NCBI GenBank assembly: GCA_035500455.1
Contig: DATJXG010000349.1
Coordinates: 1-13,523, forward strand
Source: DATJXG01 sp035500455
GTDB lineage: Bacteria; Acidobacteriota; Terriglobia; Terriglobales; Acidobacteriaceae
Length of the DNA stretch: 13,523 nucleotides
Reading direction: 5' to 3'
This document shows, one piece after another, positions 1 through 5,234 of this stretch; position 1 is the stretch's first letter; each line of letters starts with the position of its first letter. The notes under the pieces were generated by a model. The model did no database searches, was not told where the DNA came from, and saw only the letters and a program-made list of their open reading frames with translations. The position numbers and the translations under genes are program-made.

Positions 1-272
1 CCGCCCTCCACCAGTTGAACCTTCTTCTGCAGGATGTCGCTGCCCTCCTTCTCCAGGCGCCGGCGGAAGTTGGCAATTTCGTCGGCGCGCAGAGCCACGC
101 AGATTTCGGAGACTTCGGGGCGGCCGGCGAACTGGCGCAGAGTGAGCATCAGGATGGGGGTTCCGCCGAGGTCGGCGAATTGTTTCGAGGGAGCCGCCTT
201 TTTGCCCTTGGTGGAGGCCGGGGCCATGCGCGTACCCAGGCCGGCAGCCGGAATTATCACAAACACCTTCAT
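1..272 (-). CDS. ispD: 2-C-methyl-D-erythritol 4-phosphate cytidylyltransferase, N-terminal part (runs off left edge)
   Basis: IspD transfers CMP from CTP to methylerythritol 4-phosphate, the third step of the cytosolic MEP pathway to isoprenoid precursors. About 90 residues are inside the window. The start MKVFVIIPAAGLGTRM contains the glycine-rich CTP-binding loop of the family (PAAGxGxRM, residues 8-16), followed by the conserved lysine in SKQFADLGGTPIL (about residues 29-41). The fragment stops at LVEGG, the beginning of the family's V-GG-x-R-x-SV motif, so the rest should lie left of position 1. The stretch between the R of GTRM and the K of KQF is somewhat long (APASTKGKKAAPS). I see no Shine-Dalgarno sequence before the ATG, but a sigma70-like promoter lies directly upstream, suggesting a nearly leaderless mRNA. 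Identification is firm from the motifs. The distinction from related nucleotidyltransferases rests on KQF-x-x-L-G-G-x-P-I and on the GG end. Confidence 0.88.
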   Translation of the reverse strand, partial: MKVFVIIPAAGLGTRMAPASTKGKKAAPSKQFADLGGTPILMLTLRQFAGRPEVSEICVALRADEIANFRRRLEKEGSDILQKKVQLVEG

Positions 273-283
273 AGCGGGCTGTA

Positions 284-312
284 AGTATAAGGCGGCGGAC
301 GAAGGAGTTCAA
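284..312 (-). promoter_or_regulatory. Sigma70-like promoter of ispD, giving a very short leader
   Basis: Read on the minus strand, TTGAAC (307-312) is followed after exactly 17 bp by TATACT (284-289). These match the -35 and -10 consensus at 4/6 and 5/6. Transcription would begin near position 277, only about five bases before the ispD ATG at 272. This fits the absence of a ribosome binding site there. It is a motif match only, without experimental support. Confidence 0.5.
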
Positions 313-329
313 AATTAAGTTGCGATTTT

Positions 330-403
330 CTTTGCGTCGTCAGCGTGCTTTGCGGTCTAGAGCTTTCAAGCCTTTAACCGCAAAGAACGCAAAGATCGCG
401 AAG
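330..403. repeat. Imperfect palindrome of 9-bp CGCAAAG-type units
   Basis: The right arm (377-403) is three 9-mers in tandem: ACCGCAAAG, AACGCAAAG, ATCGCGAAG. The left arm (330-356), read on the other strand, gives ACCGCAAAG, CACGCTGAC, GACGCAAAG. The arms pair at 20 of 27 positions, with the inner nine perfect, around a 20-bp loop. The element sits just beyond the stop codon of the PQQ dehydrogenase and upstream of the ispD promoter, so it could fold in the 3' end of the dehydrogenase transcript. No T-tract follows, so it is not a standard terminator. A similar but larger element lies at 2743-2859. Confidence 0.6.
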
Positions 404-408
404 ACTGC

Positions 409-2553
409 TCACTGCGGCAGCGCAAATGCCACGATACTGGAGCCGGACGGGTCTTTGGATTTGCCTCCTCCCGCGGCGATCACCAGGAATTGCCGGCCGT
501 TTACTTCGTAGGTCGAGGGCGTCGCGTTGCCGGCCGCGGGCAGAGTTGCTTCCCACAGCAGCTTGCCGTTTTCTTTATCGAAGGCGCGAATCTTCTTGTC
601 ATAGCTGGTGGCGGCGATGAACAGTAATCCGCCGGCGGTGACGACCGGACCTCCGTAATTCTCGCTGCCGGTGTTGGTCATGCCCTGCGCCGCCAGTTCG
701 GGATAATCGCCGAGCGGCAGCTTCCAGGCAAACTTTCCCGTATCCAGGTTGATAGCGTTCAGCGTTCCCCAGGGCGGCTGGATGGCGGGGTAGCCGTCAA
801 TATCGAGAAATTTGTTGTATCCGTCGGGAGCGTACTTCAAGTCGTAGGGCGAAGGGCCTTTGCTCTTCACCTTCTTCTGCTTGCCGTAATAAACATAGTC
901 CACCAGGGCGCGGATGGAATCGTGCCCCAGGCGGGCGAAGCCGGGCATGCGGCCGCCGCCGTCGTAGATCATGCGGGCCACGTCTTCATCGGAATAGCGC
1001 ATGCTGAGACCCACCAGCGAAGGAAATTCCGGCGGAGAGCCACGCATGTTCTGGCGATGGCAGGCGGCGCACTGATGCATATAAATATCCTTGCCGCTCA
1101 CTACCTTTGCCGGAGGCGTCTGTTCCACCAGGCGCAGCACCCACGCCATTTCATTTTCGTTCACGTAGAGCAGATGGCTCTCGGGATCGTAGGCCGGGCC
1201 ACCCCACTCCGCGCCGCCGTCGTAGCCGGGGAAGATGATCGTGCCTTCGCGACTGCCGGGGATGAACTGGCCGTCGCTGCGAAGCTTCTGGAAGCGCGCC
1301 AGAGCGTCGGCGTGGGCCTGCGGCGTGCGCTCGGTGAGCATATCGGCGGTGAGCTTCTGGCGGGCGAAGGGCTCGGGGATCGTCGGCAGCGGCTGAGTAG
1401 CGGCGGTGACCTCGCCTTCCACATCCGAAGGTGGATACTTCTTGCTCTCAATGGGGAACAGCGGCGCGCCGGTTTCGCGATCGAAGAGGAAGACGAAGCC
1501 GGACTTGGTGGTCTGGGCCACCGCGTCCACCGGATGGCCGTCGCGCGTGACCGTGACCAGAGTGGGCGGAGCGGGCAGATCGCGGTCCCAGATATCGTGG
1601 TGGACGGTCTGATAGTGCCAGACGCGCTCGCCGGTGTCGGCCTTGAGCGCGAGTTCTGAGTTGGCGAACAGATTGTCGCCAGTGCGGTTGGCGCCGTAGA
1701 AATCGGAGGCGGCAGAGCCGGTGCCGGCGAACACCAGGCCACGCTTGGGGTCGAGGGTGAGGCCGGACCAGTCGTTGGCAGAGCCGATGTATTTCCAGGC
1801 ATCTTTCGGCCAGGTGTCGTAGCCGAATTCGCCGGGACGCGGAATGGTGTGGAATGACCAGCGCAGCTTGCCGCTGTGCACGTCGTAGGCGCGAATGTCG
1901 CCGAGGGCCGCGGGCAGGGCTTCGGCAACCGTGCTGCCAATGATCAGCATGTCCTTATAAACAATTCCCGGCGTGGTCATAGTGACCCAGAAGCTGGAAT
2001 CGGGGCCCAGGTCTTTACGGAGATCGATGCGGCCGCCTTCGCCGAAGGCCGGGTCGGGCTTGCCGGTTTGCGCGTCCAGCGAATAGAGATACTGGCGGGC
2101 GGTGGCGAAGATTCGCTGCGCGCTGCTGTCCGACCAGTAAGCCACACCACGGCTGCGCATTTTGCCGATGATGCGCAGATGGTGGCTGGGATCTTTGGGA
2201 TCGACGTTGGGATCGAATCGCCAGATCAGTTTGCCGGTGGCGGCATTGAGGGCGATCACGTTGACTTTAGGCGTGGTGGCGTAGAGCACGCCGTGAACGA
2301 TGAGAGGGTTGCACTCCATCTCGGAACTGGGATAGGCATCGCCTGCGTCGAAGGTCCACGCGACCTGCAATTTGGAGACGTTATCGCGATTGATCTGGGA
2401 GAGCGTCGAATAGTGCTCGCCGTCCAGCCCACCGTTGTACACCGGCCAATCGACATTGCCGGGCGAAGCCGTTTGCGGGGCGCCTGCGTTCTGGCCTTGC
2501 AGGAAGAGAGGAAGCAGGAAGAGCGCGAGTAACAGGAAGCGAAGAGTTTTCAT
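409..2553 (-). CDS. Exported PQQ-dependent dehydrogenase (glucose/quinate/shikimate-type) with internal cytochrome c domain
   Basis: The 714-residue product starts with a Sec signal peptide (MKTLRFLLLALFLLPLFLQG, residues 1-20), so it acts outside the cytoplasmic membrane. The mature part begins DWPVYNGGLDGEHYSTL, the usual opening of PQQ propeller dehydrogenases. HHDIWDRDLPAPPTL (about 318-332) matches the active-site strand of membrane glucose dehydrogenases. The C-terminal third (PPWGTLNAINLDTG, SENYGGPVVTAGGLLFIAA, LPAAGNATPSTY, QFLVIAAGGG) is typical of the glucose/quinate/shikimate family. A class I cytochrome c domain (about 484-560) lies inside the propeller: CAACH heme site at 495-499 and probable distal ligand Met536 in GGGRMPGF. 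It should oxidise a sugar or alcohol and pass electrons through the heme; the substrate cannot be read. It lacks the N-terminal membrane anchor of E. coli Gcd. An upstream in-frame start at 2703 would add 50 non-signal residues, so ATG at 2553 is preferred despite a weak ribosome site. No pqq genes are nearby. Confidence 0.9.
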   Translation of the reverse strand: MKTLRFLLLALFLLPLFLQGQNAGAPQTASPGNVDWPVYNGGLDGEHYSTLSQINRDNVSKLQVAWTFDAGDAYPSSEMECNPLIVHGVLYATTPKVNVIALNAATGKLIWRFDPNVDPKDPSHHLRIIGKMRSRGVAYWSDSSAQRIFATARQYLYSLDAQTGKPDPAFGEGGRIDLRKDLGPDSSFWVTMTTPGIVYKDMLIIGSTVAEALPAALGDIRAYDVHSGKLRWSFHTIPRPGEFGYDTWPKDAWKYIGSANDWSGLTLDPKRGLVFAGTGSAASDFYGANRTGDNLFANSELALKADTGERVWHYQTVHHDIWDRDLPAPPTLVTVTRDGHPVDAVAQTTKSGFVFLFDRETGAPLFPIESKKYPPSDVEGEVTAATQPLPTIPEPFARQKLTADMLTERTPQAHADALARFQKLRSDGQFIPGSREGTIIFPGYDGGAEWGGPAYDPESHLLYVNENEMAWVLRLVEQTPPAKVVSGKDIYMHQCAACHRQNMRGSPPEFPSLVGLSMRYSDEDVARMIYDGGGRMPGFARLGHDSIRALVDYVYYGKQKKVKSKGPSPYDLKYAPDGYNKFLDIDGYPAIQPPWGTLNAINLDTGKFAWKLPLGDYPELAAQGMTNTGSENYGGPVVTAGGLLFIAATSYDKKIRAFDKENGKLLWEATLPAAGNATPSTYEVNGRQFLVIAAGGGKSKDPSGSSIVAFALPQ

Positions 2554-2742
2554 GTGTGCCGTCGCCGGTTCGCACTTTCGAACTGAGAGTAAAGAGGAGT
2601 CTCCGCGCGTTGCCCGAGCAGCGGACCGGGCTGTGCATGGAATGGCAAGGCACCCCTGACGAACCGAGCGCCCGATTTTCTCACTCAGCAACCTAACAAT
2701 CAACTGCGGTTTGTTCTCCGCTTTTAAACCCTGCGTGAAACT

Positions 2743-2859
2743 CTTCGTGAACCTTCGTGCACCCGTCGTGTCCTTGGTGGTTTCGCTTTTGCTTGCCGCG
2801 GAGTCAAAACCTCAGAGCAAACCACGAAGGACACGAAGGGTACACGAAGGCTCACGAAG
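2743..2859. repeat. Large palindrome of CACGAAGG-type units upstream of the PQQ dehydrogenase
   Basis: Two 41-bp arms (2743-2783 and 2819-2859) are inverted copies pairing at 37 of 41 positions, separated by a 35-bp centre. The right arm is itself a run of near-identical units about 10 bp long (ACCACGAAGG, ACACGAAGGG, TACACGAAGG, CTCACGAAGC), and TAGTCACGAA continues it. In the gap between the dehydrogenase (minus) and the next plus-strand ORF it could form a long hairpin or cruciform. No transposase or target duplication is seen. It resembles dispersed intergenic repeats that I associate with acidobacterial genomes; that family link is from memory. Confidence 0.75.
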
Positions 2860-2871
2860 CTAGTCACGAAA

Positions 2872-2895
2872 ATGGTTGCGAAGATGGTTGCGAAC
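2872..2895 (+). repeat. Two tandem copies of a 12-bp unit
   Basis: ATGGTTGCGAAG (2872-2883) is followed directly by ATGGTTGCGAAC (2884-2895), identical at 11 of 12 positions. It lies twelve bases beyond the right arm of the palindrome and seems to continue its degenerate TTCGTG/TTCGCA periodicity when read on the minus strand. It may be part of the same element. The remainder of the 2554-2999 gap shows no other clear structure. Confidence 0.6.
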
Positions 2896-2999
2896 CGCAA
2901 GGAAAAACGGTCGTTTGGACCGATGCTTCTCTTTTCAATTCGGCTCAAGCCAGCAACAAAGCCGGCGATGGAACGCATCTAACTGAACGTGGAGTGATT

Positions 3000-3308
3000 G
3001 TGAAGCTGCTTTACGCGCTGGGCCGGCAAGCGATTGCCGCTATTGTATGCGTCATCGTGCTGGCTTCGATGTTAGCCCCAAGAGCCGCGCATGCCCAGGC
3101 AAGCGTCGCCCGCTGGCAGATCAGGCATCAGCCGGCTGTGCTGGTGAACGGATCGCCGGTTCGCGACCGGCCAGATTCCGCCATTGTGGTAGCTCGGCCC
3201 CCCACTGCAACGCCCATCGTTCTAATCCGTCTCGTCCTTGCTCACTCGCCCATCTCCCGCCTGAGAGTGACGAACTCCCGGCTGGGCCTGCGGTCGCCTC
3301 CGGCGTAG
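3000..3308 (+). CDS. Doubtful small secreted ORF, possibly a truncated gene remnant
   Basis: The GTG at 3000 has a GGAG (2991-2994) five bases upstream and would give 102 residues. Residues 1-31 form a convincing Sec signal peptide: basic start (KLLYALGRQ), hydrophobic core AIAAIVCVIVLASMLA, then an AHA-QA cleavage site. The next stretch, WQIRHQPAVLVNGSPV, looks like the start of a secreted domain; it reminds me of acidobacterial M23-like secreted proteins, but this is weak. After about residue 52 the sequence becomes rich in R, P, S and V with no recognisable fold and ends LRSPPA. Together with the untidy composition of 3140-3480, this suggests that an exported protein gene lost its body by frameshift or deletion. 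No homologue is recognised with confidence. Confidence 0.35.
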   Translation: MKLLYALGRQAIAAIVCVIVLASMLAPRAAHAQASVARWQIRHQPAVLVNGSPVRDRPDSAIVVARPPTATPIVLIRLVLAHSPISRLRVTNSRLGLRSPPA

Positions 3309-3485
3309 CCGATTTCACGTTCAGGTCGCGGACTGAGGTTCATTGTTTTTCAGTCCAGGGTGCGAGCCAAAGAGAACAAACCTCCATTTGGTCTGTGCAC
3401 GCGGCAGCCTTACACCCTGGCTTCATTGAGCTTCCACTTTGGCATGAAATTCGATGCGGAGGCGAAAGCTGGAAAGGACGAGATT

Positions 3486-3905
3486 ATGAATCGCAAATTC
3501 TGGTCATTGATGTTCACTGGGTTGTTGCTCGCGGTATTTGTACCCCGGGCAAAGGCCGATGTAGGCACGAGGGAGGTGAAATTCTCCATCAACGAGCCGG
3601 TAGAAATGCCGGGCAGAGTGCTGAACCCCGGCCACTACCAGATCAGGCTGCTCAAAGATGGCAGCTCAGTCGCCGGAATCTGGAACGCCAGTGGAACCAG
3701 GCTCTACGGCTTCTTCCAAACGGACCACGTTGACCGCATGCAGCCTGCGAACCGGGCAAAGGTCAAGCTGGCGGAAGCGAATTCGCAGTCGCCGGAGCGG
3801 ATCGCCTCCTGGTTCTTTCCCGGTGACATGCAAGGGAACGCGTTGCTGTATCCGGCTCCAAAGCCCGCGGTAAACTCGGTCTGCACCTATACGCCGGTAA
3901 AGTAA
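3486..3905 (+). CDS. Small secreted protein of an acidobacterial family of unknown function
   Basis: The ATG at 3486 is preceded by AAAGGA about ten bases upstream and gives 139 residues. A Sec signal peptide (MNRKFWSLMFTGLLLAVFVP, cleavage probably after AKA near residue 24) predicts export. The mature protein holds VKFSINEPVEMPGRVLNPGHYQIRLL (about 31-56) and, near the end, ERIASWFFPGDMQGNALLYP. I know this pattern (EPVE-P-G-x-VL-x-x-G-x-Y, then a W-F-PGD segment) from small exported proteins that occur in many copies in Acidobacteriota genomes. Their function is unknown; the alternating hydrophobic pattern suggests a small beta-sandwich. The gene stands alone and ends 24 bp before an intrinsic terminator, so it is probably monocistronic. 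A longer reading from 3360 would bury the signal peptide and is rejected. Confidence 0.8.
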   Translation: MNRKFWSLMFTGLLLAVFVPRAKADVGTREVKFSINEPVEMPGRVLNPGHYQIRLLKDGSSVAGIWNASGTRLYGFFQTDHVDRMQPANRAKVKLAEANSQSPERIASWFFPGDMQGNALLYPAPKPAVNSVCTYTPVK

Positions 3906-3928
3906 CTGATGAGCCGGCGGCGAGACCT

Positions 3929-3977
3929 GCGTCCTGCGTCCCGCGGTTTGCGAGACGCAGGACGCTTTTCTTTTTTT
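3929..3977 (+). terminator. Rho-independent terminator of the small secreted gene
   Basis: A perfect 12-bp stem (GCGTCCTGCGTC at 3929-3940, GACGCAGGACGC at 3954-3965) with a 13-base loop is followed by TTTTCTTTTTTT (3966-3977). It begins 24 bases after the stop codon at 3905. This is the clearest terminator in the window. Confidence 0.9.
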
Positions 3978-4102
3978 GGCGGCGAGCGCCGCGTAAGCAA
4001 GCAAGATCTGCCCCGGCCCTTCCCGCGACCTTTCACATCGCAAACCGCAATCCTTCATCGCAGGCTGATAGTATTGCTTTTTTGAGAGAAGGAGCGGGCT
4101 TG

Positions 4103-4960
4103 GTGTCTGGAGAAGGCTTTTCGGGACTGCGCGTGCTCTCGCTGGAGAGCCGCCGGGCCAAAGAGATGGCGCAACTGATCGCCAACAATGGCGGCGTGCC
4201 TACGGTTGCGCCCTCAACGCGGGAAGTTCCGGAAGGCCCCAACGACGACGAATTGAAGTTTGCCGCGGGCCTGCGGGAAAGCAAGTTCGCGGCGGTCATT
4301 TTTCTTACTGGAGTGGGGACGCGGCATCTGGCGCAGGCAATTGAATCGGTCTGCTCGCGAGAGGAATTGGTGGCGGCGTTGAGTCGCACCAAGGTGGTGG
4401 CGCGGGGGCCGAAACCAGTGGCGGTGCTGCGCGAGTTTGGCGTGCCTATTACGCTGGCGGTGCCGGAGCCTAATACCTGGCGCGAACTGCTGCAGGGGCT
4501 CGATGTGAATGCAGAACAGATTCCGCTGCGCGGGCAGGTCGTGGCGGTGCAGGAGTACGGCGTGCCCAATCCTGAGTTGTACAGCGGGCTTAAGGAGCGC
4601 GGGGCAGAAGTGTTTCCGGTGCACGTGTACAAGTGGGAGCCGCCGGAGGACACTGCGCCGCTGCGCCAGGCGATCACTGCCTTGAGCCGCGGCGAAATTG
4701 ATGTGGCCATGTTCACCTCGTCTCCGCAGGTGCATCATCTTTTTCAATTCGCCGGCGATATGAATCTGCGCGACGCTTTGCTGCGCGGACTGAATCGCGC
4801 GGTGGTGGCTTCGATCGGCCCGACGACTTCCAGCACGTTGCGCGACTTCGGGGTTCGCGCCGACATGGAACCTAGCCATCCCAAGATGGGTTTTCTGGTG
4901 AAGGAAGCCGCCGAGCAGAGCCACGATCTGCTGCGGCGAAAACACGCCATTCGCAGCTGA
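4103..4960 (+). CDS. hemD: Uroporphyrinogen-III synthase
   Basis: HemD closes the linear hydroxymethylbilane with inversion of ring D to give uroporphyrinogen III, the precursor of heme, siroheme and cobalamin, in the cytosol. The 285-residue product opens GLRVLSLESRRAKEMAQLI. It shows the usual two-lobed pattern: AAVIFLTGVGTRHL in the first lobe, and FTSSPQVHHLF plus ASIGPTTSSTLRDFGVRADMEP plus MGFLVKEAAE in the second. The S-S/x-x-V and S-I-G-P-x-T segments match the family. It is slightly longer than typical 240-260-residue enzymes. Start choice: AGAAGGAG (4087-4094) is 8 bp before GTG at 4103 and 5 bp before TTG at 4100; both are in frame and GTG is preferred. No other heme gene is adjacent. 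Overall similarity is clear although HemD sequences are poorly conserved. Confidence 0.85.
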   Translation: MSGEGFSGLRVLSLESRRAKEMAQLIANNGGVPTVAPSTREVPEGPNDDELKFAAGLRESKFAAVIFLTGVGTRHLAQAIESVCSREELVAALSRTKVVARGPKPVAVLREFGVPITLAVPEPNTWRELLQGLDVNAEQIPLRGQVVAVQEYGVPNPELYSGLKERGAEVFPVHVYKWEPPEDTAPLRQAITALSRGEIDVAMFTSSPQVHHLFQFAGDMNLRDALLRGLNRAVVASIGPTTSSTLRDFGVRADMEPSHPKMGFLVKEAAEQSHDLLRRKHAIRS

Positions 4961-5019
4961 AGCCGCGCGCCCTGATACAGGCGCTCCTGACGGTCGCCAC
5001 GAGTGCAGGAAACCGTAAG

Positions 5020-5054
5020 GGGGCGGTGGCATCTGTCCACCTGTAGACTGCCCC
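5020..5054. other. Short nested inverted repeat in the hemD-arylsulfotransferase gap
   Basis: GGTGG (5025-5029) pairs with CCACC (5037-5041) around ATCTGT, and an outer GGGGC (5020-5024) pairs with GCCCC (5050-5054), leaving an eight-base bulge (TGTAGACT). The structure sits about 60 bp after hemD and has no T-tract. The rest of the 4961-5234 gap holds nothing I can name. It could be a weak termination structure or part of a dispersed repeat. Confidence 0.35.
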
Positions 5055-5234
5055 ACCCAAGCGTCCAATAGAAAGCACTCCCGAAGCAGCACCAGCTGCG
5101 ATACAATTTCACCCCAAAACCAGGGACCCCACAGCTGAACCTCGTCCGAAAGCGCAGCTGGCGCACAAGCCAGGGGTCTCAAGTTCTGAGTACGAACGGC
5201 TCATCTCTCAATGCCGAGTTTCTGTGGAGGAAAA

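Noticed and set aside
922..1659. A 245-codon plus-strand frame opposite the PQQ dehydrogenase
   Set aside because: It is an antisense shadow; the minus-strand protein has full family motifs throughout this stretch.
2675..2703. TTGATT-17-GAAAAT as a minus-strand promoter for the PQQ dehydrogenase
   Set aside because: Each box matches consensus at only 4/6 and nothing else supports it.
2819..2895. Short repeated units resembling a CRISPR array
   Set aside because: The units are 9-12 bp and directly adjacent, with no unique spacers and no cas genes.
2757..3308. A 183-codon plus-strand reading frame starting inside the palindrome
   Set aside because: The first 80 codons translate the repeat array itself (HEGHEGYTKAHEASHE and similar). 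Only the part from 3000 has a signal peptide and a ribosome site.
3047..3733. A 228-codon plus-strand frame spanning the doubtful ORF and the small secreted gene
   Set aside because: It has no ribosome site and no protein-like pattern, and it overlaps the well supported gene at 3486 in another frame.
3916..3929. GGCGGCGAGACCTG, also present at 11005-11018
   Set aside because: A single shared 14-mer is not far from chance expectation in 13.5 kb of GC-rich sequence, and the two surrounding structures differ.
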